From Massilia sp. PAMC28688 (lineage in GTDB: Bacteria; Pseudomonadota; Gammaproteobacteria; Burkholderiales; Burkholderiaceae_D): a DNA stretch of 64,000 bases. Below, one piece after another: positions 52,810 to 62,470 of this stretch. Position numbers and translations under genes: made by a program. Every line of letters begins with the position of its first letter. The first letter of the stretch is position 1. Under the pieces are notes generated by a model. The model ran no database searches. It was not told the origin of the DNA and saw only the letters and a program-made list of their open reading frames with translations. The stretch is taken from positions 4,588,001 through 4,652,000 of the forward strand of contig NZ_CP080378.1 in the NCBI RefSeq assembly GCF_019443445.1, in the 5' to 3' direction.

Positions 52810-53352
52810 TCACTTCACGGCGACTTTGCCCTTCATGCCGGCTTCGAAGTGCCCCGGCTGCAGGCACGCAAAATCAACCTTGCCGGACGCGGTGAATTTC
52901 CAGGTAAGCTCGCCGGATTTTCCCGGCTCGACCGACACCATGTTTTCCTCCGCGTGCTCCATCTCCGGGTTTCTGCGCATCATGTCGGCATGCTTCTTCA
53001 GGTCGTTCAGCGAGCCCAGCACCATTTCATGCTTGAGCTTGCCTGAATTAGTCACAACGAAGCGCACAGTTTCGCCTTTTTTTACGTTGATGGAAGATGG
53101 GTTGAAACGCATAGCGTCCGTCATATCAACATTTACGGTGCGCGTGGCATCCGCGCTCTGTCCGGGAATGCCTACTGCCGCTTTAGTTGACTGGCCGGTC
53201 TTTGCCGGGCCGTGCGGAGAGGAAGCTCTCATGTCGTTCTGATGCTTGGCGGACAATGCCTGCGACGCCGTCGCGGGGTGCACGCCGTCACGCGCGGTTG
53301 CGCCGCTTATTAACGCGATCGTTGCTGCAGCGATCAAGATATGTTTCATCAT
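52810..53352 (-). CDS. cupredoxin-like copper protein
   Basis: 180 residues from the first of two Met codons at 53352, with a signal peptide (HILIAAATIALISGATA). The C-terminal ~110 residues form a plastocyanin/azurin-like domain: VNVDMTDAMRFNPSSINVKKGETVRFVVTNSGKLKHEMVLG (first His ligand), and a C-H-M-type ligand loop VDFACLQPGHFEAGMKGKVAVK. The N-terminal 60 residues are flexible. It probably shuttles electrons or copper for the neighbouring multicopper oxidase. It lies 57 bp upstream of the tandem CusF gene in the operon. Confidence 0.88.
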   Translation of the reverse strand: MMKHILIAAATIALISGATARDGVHPATASQALSAKHQNDMRASSPHGPAKTGQSTKAAVGIPGQSADATRTVNVDMTDAMRFNPSSINVKKGETVRFVVTNSGKLKHEMVLGSLNDLKKHADMMRRNPEMEHAEENMVSVEPGKSGELTWKFTASGKVDFACLQPGHFEAGMKGKVAVK

Positions 53353-53400
53353 ATTTTTCTCTCCTTGTAATTGCACCTGCGCCACCAAGTCAATGTGGCG

Positions 53401-54792
53401 CTAGTGGGAACCGTGACCGCTTCCCTTGCGGACTTTCAGAACTTTCTCGCCTGGCTTGGGTGCGGCGGCGGCTGTGCCGGGTGACTGCTGCGCCGCCGGT
53501 AAATCTGCCTGTCCGCCTTGCCATTCATAGGCGACCGTGCCGGCCGGGTGCTTGTACCAGCCCGGATCCTTGTAGTCGCCGCGCGCCTGTCCCTTGCGCA
53601 CTTTCACTGTGGTGAACATGCCGCCCATCTCCATCCCGCCGAAAGGGCCTGTGCCGGTCATCATGGGTAAGGTGTTTTCCGGTAGCGGCATTTCCATGTC
53701 GCCCATCGAGCCGCCCTTGTCGCCCATGACCATGTAGTCGGGTACGAGCTTGTTGATTTTCTCGGCTATGCCGCGGTGGTCGACCCCGATCAGCGTGGGA
53801 ACGTCATGTCCCATGGCATTCATCGTGTGGTGCGATTTATGGCAGTGAAAGGCCCAGTCGCCAGGCTCGGTGGCGTCGAATTCAATGGCGCGCATCTGGC
53901 CAACCGCGATATCCGTTGTTACTTCCGGCCAGCGCGACGCCGGGTTGGTCCAGCCGCCGTCGGTGCCAGCCACCACAAACTCGTGGCCGTGCAGGTGGAT
54001 TGGGTGATTGGTCATCGTAAGATTGCCAACGCGGATGCGGACCCGGTCGTTCAGGCCGCAGACCATCGAATCGATGCCGGGGAACACCCGACTGTTAAAG
54101 GTCCAAAGATTGAAATCGGTCATCGTGGCGGTTTTCGGGGTCGCGCTGCCAGGTTCGATGTCATACGCATTGAGGAGGAAGCAGAAGTCGCGGTCGACCC
54201 GGTGCGCGTTCACGTCCTTCGGGTGCGTCACCCAGAAACCCATCATCCCCATGGCCATCTGGGTCATTTCATCGGCATGCGGGTGGTACATGAAGGTTCC
54301 CGGCCGCTTGGCGATGAATTCGTACACGAATGTCTTGCCCGGCTTGATGCCCGGCTGGGTCAGCCCGGTCACTCCGTCCATTCCGGCAGGCAGTCGCTGG
54401 CCGTGCCAGTGGACGCTGGTGTGCTCGGGCAGCTTGTTGGTCACAAACAGGCGCACGCGGTCGCCCTCGACGACTTCGATAGTCGGACCCGGAGACTGCC
54501 CGTTGTAGCCCCACAAGTGGGCCTTCATCCCGGGGGCGAGTTCGCGCACCACGGGCTCGGCCACCAGGTGGAATTCCTTGACGCCGTTATTCATGCGCCA
54601 GGGCAGCGTCCAGCCGTTGAGCGTGACGACGGGGTTGTAGGGGCGCCCGTTTGGCGGACTCAACGGCGGCCGGGTCGCGGCCTTGTCCATTTGGGGGGCC
54701 TCCGGCAATGAAGCCGCGCCCACGCGGCTGACCAGCCCTGCGCTCAGCGCCACGGCGCCGGCGCCACCAAAAAAATCTCTACGTGAAACCAT
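53401..54792 (-). CDS. Tat-exported multicopper oxidase (CopA/CueO-like)
   Basis: 463 residues with a twin-arginine signal (MVSRRDFFGGAGAVALSAG). The copper motifs are complete: HTSVHWHGQRLP, GTFMYHPHADEM, TNHPIHLHGHEF and WAFHCHKSHHTMNAMGHD. The Met-rich stretch in the C-terminal part (MGDMEMPLPENTLPMMTGTGPFGGMEMGGMF) resembles Cu(I)-oxidase inserts. It should oxidise Cu(I) to less toxic Cu(II) in the periplasm. It is shorter than classical plasmid CopA (about 600). The product is not assigned a symbol because CopA would be confused with the ATPases. Confidence 0.92.
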   Translation of the reverse strand: MVSRRDFFGGAGAVALSAGLVSRVGAASLPEAPQMDKAATRPPLSPPNGRPYNPVVTLNGWTLPWRMNNGVKEFHLVAEPVVRELAPGMKAHLWGYNGQSPGPTIEVVEGDRVRLFVTNKLPEHTSVHWHGQRLPAGMDGVTGLTQPGIKPGKTFVYEFIAKRPGTFMYHPHADEMTQMAMGMMGFWVTHPKDVNAHRVDRDFCFLLNAYDIEPGSATPKTATMTDFNLWTFNSRVFPGIDSMVCGLNDRVRIRVGNLTMTNHPIHLHGHEFVVAGTDGGWTNPASRWPEVTTDIAVGQMRAIEFDATEPGDWAFHCHKSHHTMNAMGHDVPTLIGVDHRGIAEKINKLVPDYMVMGDKGGSMGDMEMPLPENTLPMMTGTGPFGGMEMGGMFTTVKVRKGQARGDYKDPGWYKHPAGTVAYEWQGGQADLPAAQQSPGTAAAAPKPGEKVLKVRKGSGHGSH

Positions 54793-54816
54793 CGTTTAGT
54801 CCTTCAAAATATCTTG

Positions 54817-56229
54817 TTAATGTCCGGCTGGTTCGGCAACAGCGCTGGGGGCTTTGGAGGCCGCGGCGGGTGCGGCGGCGCGCCCGGTCTGCGCCATCTG
54901 CAGCGCCGATTCCGCCATCCAGAAGTCACGCTGCGCTTCGATGGACGCGTTCACGCTCAACACCTGCGACCGCGAATCGGCCAGCAGCTCGAACACGCTG
55001 ATCAGCATGCCGTTGTAGCGCAGCAGCTGCTCGTCGGAGATGCGTTTTTTTAGCGGCACGATTTCGTCGCGGTAGTGGCGGGCGATGTCGTAGGTGGTCC
55101 GGTAGGCCGAATATGCTTCCCGTACTTCTGAACGGGCGTTGACAGCCGTTTCGCTGGCGCGTTGGACAGCCTGCATGTACATTGCTTCGGCGCGCGCCAC
55201 GCGTGCGCCGCCCCAGTCGAACAAGGGAATCTGCAATTCAATTTCGTAGCCCGATTCACGATTCGGGCTTTCGTTAAACGAATTGCGCAGATAGCTGATG
55301 TCGAGCAGGTTGACGAAGCGGGTCGCTTTGGTCAGCCCGAGCGAGCTGGCCAGACCCGACAGTTCGCGCCGTGCCATGATCACGTCCAGGCGGTTTTGCA
55401 TCGCTCCAGCCTCCAACGCTTGTACTTCGCGCGGGGCGGTGGGCAGGTCGGGCAGGCGGTTGGGCAACTGTACCAACGCTGCGGCACTCAGGCCCATCAG
55501 CCGGGTCAGGCGTTCTCGCTGTTCGGTGCTGGTTTGGCGCGCACGCGCCAGCTGCACCAAGACATCAGCATAAAACGCTTGTTCACGCGCATGGTCGAGC
55601 TTGCTGAAGTTGCCGGCGACCGCCATCCGGCGGGCCAGCTCGGCCGCAGCCTCCGCAGCCAGTTTCACCTGTTCCATGTAGACCGCATGTTCCTGGGCGG
55701 CGACGGCGGAAAAATAGGTCCTGCGAGTGTCATCGGCCAGGCGCAATGCTTCCCCAGCCGCGCGCAGCTGCGCCTGCTCGAACGACCTGCGTTCGATGCG
55801 CGTGGCGACCGGCATCGTCAGCAAGCTCATCACCGGAAGCATGAGGCTGCGCTCGAGCTCGATCTCGCCGCCGCGCGTCAGGCGCCCAAACGAAAATACC
55901 GGGTTGCGGATCCTTCCCGCCTGCACCAGATTCGCCTCGCTGATGCCCAACTCTGCGTACGATGCCTGCAGTCCCTGGTTGTTCATCAGGGCGACAGTCA
56001 CGGCGTCCTCAACGCTCAACGGCTTGGCGAGCAGGGGAGCGATGGCGGCGACGACGCCGGCCTTGTCCGCGTCGGACTTCACCCAGCGCGTGTTCTTGCC
56101 GATGCGCTCCTTGGTGAGCGTCTGAACACTGTCGAATCCGCCGTCGGGGGAAAAGGTGGCGCACCCGGCCAGCACGAGCGTCGCAGCGCCGAGCGCCGTG
56201 GATCTCAAAAGCAATGCTGAACGATTCAT
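54817..56229 (-). CDS. TolC-family outer-membrane protein in the multicopper-oxidase operon
   Basis: 470 residues. A lipobox signal (LGAATLVLAGCATFSP) is followed by two OEP domains (LSVEDAVTVALMNNQGLQASYAELGISEANLVQAGRIRNPVFSFGRLTRGGEIELERSLM; RYNGMLISVFELLADSRSQVLSVNASIEAQRDFWMAESALQMA). It is distinct from the cusC at 46682. It replaces the CopB outer-membrane role seen in classical cop operons; with no RND pump in this operon it may pair with CusBA or act alone. The start overlaps the preceding Met/His-repeat gene (ATGA). Confidence 0.86.
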   Translation of the reverse strand: MNRSALLLRSTALGAATLVLAGCATFSPDGGFDSVQTLTKERIGKNTRWVKSDADKAGVVAAIAPLLAKPLSVEDAVTVALMNNQGLQASYAELGISEANLVQAGRIRNPVFSFGRLTRGGEIELERSLMLPVMSLLTMPVATRIERRSFEQAQLRAAGEALRLADDTRRTYFSAVAAQEHAVYMEQVKLAAEAAAELARRMAVAGNFSKLDHAREQAFYADVLVQLARARQTSTEQRERLTRLMGLSAAALVQLPNRLPDLPTAPREVQALEAGAMQNRLDVIMARRELSGLASSLGLTKATRFVNLLDISYLRNSFNESPNRESGYEIELQIPLFDWGGARVARAEAMYMQAVQRASETAVNARSEVREAYSAYRTTYDIARHYRDEIVPLKKRISDEQLLRYNGMLISVFELLADSRSQVLSVNASIEAQRDFWMAESALQMAQTGRAAAPAAASKAPSAVAEPAGH

Positions 56230-56894
56230 TCCTTCTCCCTCTTGTTCTTCGGTCGATTTGCCGGCGGGGCGCTGTGAGCCCCGTGGCTTGCCTTGTCTGT
56301 CGCGCCAGGGACATCCTGCCGGGGTGGCGCGCTCATCTTTGACATGTCGTGCCCGGCGTGCGGATCTGCGGGCTGCGCCTTTATAGCGCCAGGGTTTGCG
56401 CCAGGTTTTTTGGCAGGGGAGGGCGGGCGCGCCCGCACAGGAGTGGGAGCGGCAGGCTTTGCTGGGGTAATCTTCGACATGTCGTGTCCGGCATGCGGAT
56501 CTTCCGCCTGCGCCTTTTTCGCCCCATGCGCCGCATGGCTCGCGCCCGCCTCGTCCGCGGAGGAGCCGGCACCCGGCCGGGCGGCGGCAGCCGGGGTTGC
56601 GCCCATCTTCGACATGTCATGCCCTGCATGCGGATCCTCAGACTGCGACTTCATCGTCGCCATGTCATGACCTTGCATGCCCCCCGAGTCGCGCACCTGG
56701 TCGTTTGCCTCCCGCCAGGACATCACCACTGGCTCCTTGTACGGTTTATAGTCCGCGAACGCGGACTGGTAGGCCGAGCCGGATGCGGCAAAAGGCCCGG
56801 CGCGACTGTCCTGAGCTGGCGACGGAATCTGCGCCAGCGCCACCGACGGAGCGGTGGCAAAGAAAAGAAGTGTGCGAAACGAATTCCAATGCAT
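56226..56894 (-). CDS. exported Met/His-repeat protein heading the multicopper-oxidase operon
   Basis: 222 residues with a signal peptide (TLLFFATAPSVALAQ). Three near-identical DPHAGHDMSK repeats (about residues 86, 133 and 176) are spaced by Pro/Ala linkers, together with GGMQGHDMATM and HAAHGAKKA. Classical CopB proteins carry similar Met/His repeats in their N-terminal part, so this looks like a split-off copper-binding module. It is the first gene of a seven-gene operon. The perfect palindromic cop box lies 87 bp upstream of its start. Confidence 0.78.
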   Translation of the reverse strand: MHWNSFRTLLFFATAPSVALAQIPSPAQDSRAGPFAASGSAYQSAFADYKPYKEPVVMSWREANDQVRDSGGMQGHDMATMKSQSEDPHAGHDMSKMGATPAAAARPGAGSSADEAGASHAAHGAKKAQAEDPHAGHDMSKITPAKPAAPTPVRARPPSPAKKPGANPGAIKAQPADPHAGHDMSKMSAPPRQDVPGATDKASHGAHSAPPANRPKNKREKE

Positions 56895-56980
56895 GTAGTG
56901 TCCTTTGTCGGCAACGCGCCGATCTCATCATGAGTTTATGAAGTCTATCCAAACCTTGCTGACAACTAGCAGTCCGCTTG

Positions 56981-56996
56981 ATTACAAATTTGTAAT
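56981..56996. promoter_or_regulatory. perfect palindromic CopR box before the multicopper-oxidase operon
   Basis: ATTACAAATTTGTAAT is a perfect 16-bp palindrome in the 190-bp region between the minus-strand operon and the plus-strand acyltransferase. It is the most symmetric of the four boxes in the island and resembles published CopR-type operators (TTACAAATTTGTAA-like). Confidence 0.6.
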
Positions 56997-57084
56997 GTGT
57001 TGGGCTATGCACTGGTTGTCGGCGCACAAACAGGGGAATCAGGTGCGAACTTAATATTGGCACCACATCTCCGAGGATCCGACC

Positions 57085-58278
57085 ATGTCTTTTACTCTTC
57101 TGCCGCAGTTTAAAGTTCTCCCGCGCACTAATTTAAGCCAGGATTACAATCATTCCATTCTCATTGCCGTGTTGCGCGGTCTGGCGGCGGTAGAAGTCGC
57201 CGCGGCACATCTGCGGGCCCAGGTCTTCCCCGGCCTTAAAGGCATGCAGGATCCGGCCCTCTGGTATCAAGCCCTGGCATTTTTCACCGGCTTCGGGCAT
57301 CAAGCGGTTGTCCTGTTTTTTCTTCTGAGCGGTTGGCTGGTCGGCGGCAGTTTCCTCAACAGACTGCGTGAACCGCTCAGCATCAAGCATTACGCGGTGG
57401 ACCGGGTGACGCGTTTGTGGATTGTACTAATTCCGGCATTTGTGCTGTCATTGATCATCGCAGGGATGACGAATGCGGTCGATCTCGGGGCGGTGAGTTT
57501 TGCGCCGGGCAACGAATATTCAGCGATGGCATTTGTGGGAAACCTCTTTGGATTTCAGGAGACGGCGGTGCCCCGTTTCGCCGGTAATTTTCCTCTCTGG
57601 AGTCTGGCTAACGAAACATGGTACTACGTACTGTTTCCATTGCTGGCCATGTCGTTCTGCGCGAAATCCACCATCTCACGTATTGCAGCGGCGGCTATGT
57701 GCATGCTCATTGGCGTCAGCCTGCCGGGCCCCATCATCTTGTATTTTTCGCTCTGGCTGCTCGGCGCCGCATTTTCCCGTATCCAGATTACCGCTTCAAC
57801 CGCTCAGCAAATCGGGGTTGCCTGCTTATGGGTTGGCATGGCGGGTTATTTCCGGGTGACTGCCGGCAATGACATGCTCGACGCGCATTCATACTTTCAG
57901 CACCTCATCTTTTCCTTGCCGATAATGCTGCTTTTATCGAGCCTGCAGACTAAGACGGATCCCAAACGCACGGCCCTCATGCGCGCAAAGAAGGTCGGCG
58001 ACGTTCTGGCCGGTTTTTCTTTCACCCTTTATGTGATTCATATCCCGCTGCTGGTCCTCCTCATCAACTTTTGGTCTCCGCTACGAGCTGGGCGCTTGTC
58101 GCCGTACGAGCTAAGCAGCCTGGCTACGTATGGCATCATCCTCGCCGGGATCTTGGTTGCCGCCTATGTTTTCCACCTTCCTTTTGAGGCGCAGACGCAT
58201 CGCGTTCGTAAATACTTAAAGCGGAAACTATTCAGCACGCCCGAGACGGCGCCCGGACAGGTCGAAAGCGCGGTATGA
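57085..58278 (+). CDS. acyltransferase family 3 membrane protein
   Basis: 397 residues with about ten hydrophobic segments. N-terminal ILIAVLRGLAAVEVAAAHLRAQVFPG carries the family's RG...H arrangement, then GFGHQAVVLFFLLSGWLVGG, LWSLANETWYYVLFPLL and FSFTLYVIHIPLLVLL. Such proteins add acyl groups to cell-surface glycans or antibiotics. Its place inside a copper island, divergent from the oxidase operon, suggests shared regulation through the palindrome at 56981, but there is no direct functional link. Confidence 0.88.
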   Translation: MSFTLLPQFKVLPRTNLSQDYNHSILIAVLRGLAAVEVAAAHLRAQVFPGLKGMQDPALWYQALAFFTGFGHQAVVLFFLLSGWLVGGSFLNRLREPLSIKHYAVDRVTRLWIVLIPAFVLSLIIAGMTNAVDLGAVSFAPGNEYSAMAFVGNLFGFQETAVPRFAGNFPLWSLANETWYYVLFPLLAMSFCAKSTISRIAAAAMCMLIGVSLPGPIILYFSLWLLGAAFSRIQITASTAQQIGVACLWVGMAGYFRVTAGNDMLDAHSYFQHLIFSLPIMLLLSSLQTKTDPKRTALMRAKKVGDVLAGFSFTLYVIHIPLLVLLINFWSPLRAGRLSPYELSSLATYGIILAGILVAAYVFHLPFEAQTHRVRKYLKRKLFSTPETAPGQVESAV

Positions 58279-58682
58279 CCGTGCGCGCCATAGCGCTAAC
58301 ACGGCCCAAATTCCCGATAGTTAGCAGGAATTAACTGATTGCCCGGTTGGTCATTGCAAGGACACCGACCAGGACATCCACAATGACGCCCACAACTGCA
58401 GCTCGGCGGTACATTCGGTCCGTCACAGCCACAACGGCACGCGTCACCTACGCAACTTGGCACGCGCATCGAGCGACATCGTCAAGCTTTTTAAGGCGAT
58501 TAGAAAATTTCATTGCATCCACTCCGTTTGTCGACAAAGCTGCGATAGGGAAGGGCAAAGACGTCCTGCAGTGGGCCTTTGCCGCGAATAGGGGCCGTGC
58601 GGCCGTGCCGGTCAGCGTCGGTCCGGGCTTGATGACCGATGGACAAGAGTCTTACGCACCGATCAGTCGGTCATCGCTCCGG
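58279..58682. other. 404-bp gap with a possible decayed His-rich reading frame
   Basis: No intact gene. One plus-strand frame around 58355-58520 reads HNDAHNCSSAVHSVRHSHNGTRHLRN and then stops; it may be a remnant of a His-rich protein. The long plus-strand frame 58347-58814 overlaps copZ antisense and looks spurious. Confidence 0.3.
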
Positions 58683-58877
58683 TTACTGCTTGTCCGGGTA
58701 CCCGGCCTCGCTGAGCGCGACGAGAAAAGCGCTCTCGTCCAAAACGCTGTCGACCCGAACTTCCCGCGCGGGAGGGTCGGTTTCGATGCGGGCTTGCGGG
58801 TCGATGCTCAGTAGCGCGCTAGTGACGGACTTGGCGCAACCGCCGCAGGTCATGTTTGGAATGTAGAAGCGAATCAT
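58683..58877 (-). CDS. copZ: CopZ-like copper chaperone (single HMA domain)
   Basis: 64 residues: a bare heavy-metal-associated ferredoxin-like domain with the metal loop IPNMTCGGCAKSVTSALLSID (CxxC). It would bind Cu(I) in the cytoplasm and deliver it to the P1B ATPase at 59672. A MerR-type operator lies 40-60 bp upstream, so expression is probably under the CueR-like regulator at 59096. Confidence 0.92.
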   Translation of the reverse strand: MIRFYIPNMTCGGCAKSVTSALLSIDPQARIETDPPAREVRVDSVLDESAFLVALSEAGYPDKQ

Positions 58878-58914
58878 TTTTTACTCCTGGTTGATTAAAG
58901 TGTCCGGCTACTGT

Positions 58915-58940
58915 GAGGTTTGCAAGCGTTGGAAGGTCAA
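58915..58940 (-). promoter_or_regulatory. copZ: CueR-like operator/promoter of copZ
   Basis: On the minus strand TTGACC (58935-58940) is followed by TTCCAACGCTTGCAA, the same -35/operator layout as before copA (TTGACCTTCCCATCG). MerR-family activators bind such long-spacer promoters between -35 and -10. Confidence 0.5.
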
Positions 58941-59095
58941 ACAGTTTTTTGGCGAAAAATTGACTACTTAAATTTGCATTGCGAAAATTGCGCCCAAAGC
59001 TCCCCCGACAGGACGCCATCGATGATCGATGCCCCAGACTTGGCAATAACGATGTGGATATGGGTCGTGCGCGCTTACCGCAGCTCGCGCATGAG

Positions 59096-59578
59096 TCACC
59101 TGCTGGCGCGATGCCGTGACGAGGAGGGGTTGTCGATGCCAAACCGAGACGTTCTTTGTGGCGAGGGTGACACCGGTACGGCTGCTGCGGTCGGTTCAGC
59201 CAAATCCGCAAGGATCGGGCAATCCGGGCGGTCATTGCCGTGGCAATGATTGGCCAGGTGTTCGAGCGTTTGCGCCATCGATTGGAGTTCAGCGATCTTC
59301 GCCCTCAGTCCGGCTGCATGGGAGAGCGCCATTGCCTTGACGTCGGCGCTGGCACGGGCACTGTCGCGCCACAACACAAGTAGCGCGGAGATCTGTTCAA
59401 CGGAAAAGCCCAGGCCGCGCGCGCGACAAATGAAGCGAAGGCTGTGCACGTCTGCCGTGCTGTAGTGTCGGTAGCCGGCATCAGAACGAACAGCTTGCGG
59501 GATCAGTTCAATCTGTTCGTAGTAGCGAATCATCTTCGCAGACACGCCTGACAACTTGGCTGCTTGACCGATATTCAT
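59096..59578 (-). CDS. cueR: CueR-like MerR-family copper regulator
   Basis: 160 residues. MNIGQAAKLSGVSAKMIRYYEQIELI is the MerR winged-helix start, followed by RFICRARGLGFSVEQISALLVLW and a coiled coil. The metal loop is CHGNDRPDCPIL, with two Cys in the spacing of CueR (Cys112/Cys120) for monovalent Cu/Ag/Au. It is about 25 residues longer than E. coli CueR at the C-terminus. Flanked by copZ and copA, whose promoters carry matching operators, it should activate both when cytoplasmic Cu(I) rises. Confidence 0.92.
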   Translation of the reverse strand: MNIGQAAKLSGVSAKMIRYYEQIELIPQAVRSDAGYRHYSTADVHSLRFICRARGLGFSVEQISALLVLWRDSARASADVKAMALSHAAGLRAKIAELQSMAQTLEHLANHCHGNDRPDCPILADLAEPTAAAVPVSPSPQRTSRFGIDNPSSSRHRASR

Positions 59579-59671
59579 GATTTTTTTCCTCCAAAGGAAC
59601 TCATCAAATGACCGAAAAACCAGGCGTTAAAATACGTAGCGATGTCTCTGCGGCGTACATGCCGTTCGGGA

Positions 59672-62242
59672 TCAATGCTTGCTCACTGGGCGCAACTTGT
59701 GCGGCGCCGTCCCGTTCTCAGACGTCTCGATAATGGCTTCGACCGTCATCGGCGCCCGGAAACGCTTGAGCCGGAGTGCGTTGCCTAGCACGAAGATGCT
59801 GGACAGCGCCATCGCGGCCGCCGCGAAGATCGGCGACAGCATCGTGCCGTTCACCGGAAATAGTGCGCCCGCGGCGACCGGGATCAGTACGGCGTTGTAG
59901 GCGAAGGCCCAGAACAGGTTTTGTTTGATGTTGCGAATCGTCGCCTTGCTGATAGCGATCGCGTTCGGCACGCCGCGCAAGTCGCCCGACATCAGCACCA
60001 CGTCGGCCGCCTCGATTGCCACATCGGTTCCGGTACCGATGGCGAGCCCGACGTCAGCTTGCGCGAGGGCCGGCGCGTCATTGATGCCGTCTCCTACGAA
60101 GGCGACGCGCGCGCCGTTGATCTGGAACTTCTTGAGCGCGGCGACCTTGCCATCCGGAAGGACCTCGGCGGCGACTTCGTCAATGCCGAGCTGCCTGGCA
60201 ATCGCCGCAGCTGTTGCGGCGTTGTCGCCGGTGATCATGGCGACCTTGAGGCCAACGGCATGCAGCGCCTTGATCGCTGCCGGCGTGGTCTCCCGGATCG
60301 GATCGGCGACAGCGATGACCGCTGCCAAGCGGCCGTCGATCGCCGCATACAGAGGACTCTTTCCTTGATCGCCGAGACGCTGCGCTGTGGGCAGGAAACT
60401 CGATACGTCAAGACCGAACTGCGTCATGAAGCGGTCCGCGCCGACGGCCACGGTTCGCCCGCCGACTGTGGCCGCCACGCCGAAGCCCGGTGTCGCGTCG
60501 AAGCCCTCGATGGGGACGATCGTAATGTCCCGTTGCTTTGCGGCGGCGACGATCGCTTCAGCAATTGGATGCTCGGAGCGGGCCTCAACCGCCGCCACGA
60601 GCGCCAGAACCTCGTTGTATTCGAAGCCCTCGGCAGTGACGAGGTCGGTCAGCTCGGGCCGTCCCTTTGTCAGCGTGCCGGTCTTGTCGAGCGCGATGAC
60701 GCTCACGTCGCGCAGTCCCTGCAACGCTTCGCCCTTGCGAAACAGAATCCCGAGCTCGGCAGCGCGGCCGGTACCTACCATGATCGAGGTCGGCGTGGCC
60801 AGCCCCATGGCGCAAGGGCAGGCGATGATCAGAACTGCGACCGCATTGACGAGCGCGAAAGTTAGCGCCGGTTCCGGACCGAAGATCAGCCAAGCCAGGA
60901 AGGTCAGGGCGGCCGCCGCCATTACCGCGGGGACGAACCACATTGTCACCTTGTCGACCAGCGCCTGGATCGGCAGCTTGGCCCCCTGCGCCTGTTCGAC
61001 GAGACGAATAATCTGCGCGAGCACCGTGTTTGCGCCGACCTTGGTGACGCGGAAGCTGAACGCGCCCGTTTTGTTGATCGTGCCGCCCACCACTTCGGCG
61101 CCCACACCCTTCGATACGGGCACCGGCTCGCCGCTGATCATGCTTTCGTCAACATATGATGCGCCCTCGACGACCTCGCCGTCGACTGCAATCTTCTCGC
61201 CCGGACGAACAAGCACGACGTCGCCGACCGCCACCTGATCGAGCGCAATCTCGACCGTCTCGCCGTTGCGCTCGACACGGGCGGTCTTGGCCTGAAGTCC
61301 GACCAACCGTTTGATCGCCTGTGAGGTCCGTCCCTTGGCGCGCGCCTCGAGCGTGCGTCCGAGCAGGATCAAGGTCACGATGACAACGGCGGCTTCGAAG
61401 TAGACGTTCGCGGTGCCTGGCGGAAGCAAGTCGGGAAGGAAAGTCGCGACCACCGAATAGCCGTAAGCGGCCGCCGTGCCGAGCGAAACCAGCGAGTTCA
61501 TGTCGGGTGCGGCGCGCAGCAGCGCCGGTACGCCCTTGCGGAAGAAGCGCAGACCGGGACCGAACAGCACAAGGGTGGCGAGCGCGAACTGAATGTACCA
61601 GCTCGTCTGCTCGCCCAGGACGCCCATTACCCAATGGTGAATGGCCGGTACGAGGTGAGAGCCCATTTCGAGAATGAACACTGGTAAGGTGAGGATGGAT
61701 GCAATGAGCAAAGCGCGGCGCAGTTCCCGTGCCTCGGTCTCGCGACGCTCGGCCTCGTGATCGCCCGAATCACGGTTTACGTCGGACAAGCCGCGGGCTT
61801 TGTAACCGGCCTGTTGGACTGCGGCTACAAGGTCGGCCGTTGAAACGACCCCTTCGAGGTGGCGCACGCGCGCACGCTCGGTCGCCAGGTTGACGGCTGC
61901 TTCCAGCACGCCCGGGATTTTTGCAAGCGCGTTCTCGACCCTGCCGACGCACGAAGCGCACGTCATGTCCGCGATGGCAAGCTCGGTGATCTCTTCTCGC
62001 ACGGTGTAGCCTGCGCCCTCAATGGCACGGAGAGCCGCCAGTGGGTCGGCCAGGCCTGTGAAGGTGACGTCGGCGCGATCGGTGGCGAGATTGACTGCGG
62101 CCGACTGCACGCCGGGTACCTGATTCAGCGCACGCTCCACGCGGCCAACACACGAAGCACACGTCATCCCGGCGACAGGCAGGCTCAGGCGAGTGCCTGA
62201 GGAAATGGGCGAATTTGCGCCTTGTTGAGCAACGGAAGTCAT
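59672..62242 (-). CDS. copA: Cu+-exporting P1B ATPase with two HMA domains
   Basis: 856 residues. Two N-terminal HMA domains ([15 protein letters not shown] near residue 25 and [15 protein letters not shown] near 94) are followed by the membrane core with CPC at 475-477 ([12 protein letters not shown]), the TGE loop (MISGEPVPV, where SGE stands for TGE), phosphorylated D519 ([11 protein letters not shown]), SEHPIAEA and [11 protein letters not shown]. It exports cytoplasmic Cu(I). It is transcribed away from the CueR-type operator at 62284-62306. It differs from the YHS-type pump at 35257. Confidence 0.95.
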   Translation of the reverse strand: MTSVAQQGANSPISSGTRLSLPVAGMTCASCVGRVERALNQVPGVQSAAVNLATDRADVTFTGLADPLAALRAIEGAGYTVREEITELAIADMTCASCVGRVENALAKIPGVLEAAVNLATERARVRHLEGVVSTADLVAAVQQAGYKARGLSDVNRDSGDHEAERRETEARELRRALLIASILTLPVFILEMGSHLVPAIHHWVMGVLGEQTSWYIQFALATLVLFGPGLRFFRKGVPALLRAAPDMNSLVSLGTAAAYGYSVVATFLPDLLPPGTANVYFEAAVVIVTLILLGRTLEARAKGRTSQAIKRLVGLQAKTARVERNGETVEIALDQVAVGDVVLVRPGEKIAVDGEVVEGASYVDESMISGEPVPVSKGVGAEVVGGTINKTGAFSFRVTKVGANTVLAQIIRLVEQAQGAKLPIQALVDKVTMWFVPAVMAAAALTFLAWLIFGPEPALTFALVNAVAVLIIACPCAMGLATPTSIMVGTGRAAELGILFRKGEALQGLRDVSVIALDKTGTLTKGRPELTDLVTAEGFEYNEVLALVAAVEARSEHPIAEAIVAAAKQRDITIVPIEGFDATPGFGVAATVGGRTVAVGADRFMTQFGLDVSSFLPTAQRLGDQGKSPLYAAIDGRLAAVIAVADPIRETTPAAIKALHAVGLKVAMITGDNAATAAAIARQLGIDEVAAEVLPDGKVAALKKFQINGARVAFVGDGINDAPALAQADVGLAIGTGTDVAIEAADVVLMSGDLRGVPNAIAISKATIRNIKQNLFWAFAYNAVLIPVAAGALFPVNGTMLSPIFAAAAMALSSIFVLGNALRLKRFRAPMTVEAIIETSENGTAPHKLRPVSKH

Positions 62243-62283
62243 TGAAATACCCCTTGATTGTCTTTGTTAATAAGAAGCTTCAA

Positions 62284-62306
62284 GCATCCCACGATGGGAA
62301 GGTCAA
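62284..62306 (-). promoter_or_regulatory. copA: CueR-like operator/promoter of copA
   Basis: On the minus strand TTGACC (62301-62306, -35) runs into CTTCCCATCGTGGGATGC, an imperfect dyad (CATCCCA/TGGGAAG) of MerR type lying between -35 and -10. It is placed 42-64 bp upstream of the copA start. Confidence 0.65.
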
Positions 62307-62470
62307 GGCCCGGCGAGCGATTTTTTTCACGACGGCGAGCATCCGATCGCAGATCCAGACAAGCGTCGTGGCTTGGGCCGTCCAGCCGGCGCCTCCTTCA
62401 TGCGCTCTCAAGTATCGCCCTGCTAAAATGCTGGCAATCCGAACAATGTCATTTTTTCCGGGAGCGCCAC

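Noticed and set aside
53776-54711. 311-residue plus-strand ORF
   Set aside because: Antisense to the multicopper oxidase, whose copper motifs are complete.
58347-58814. 155-residue plus-strand ORF
   Set aside because: It overlaps copZ antisense and has no recognisable domain.
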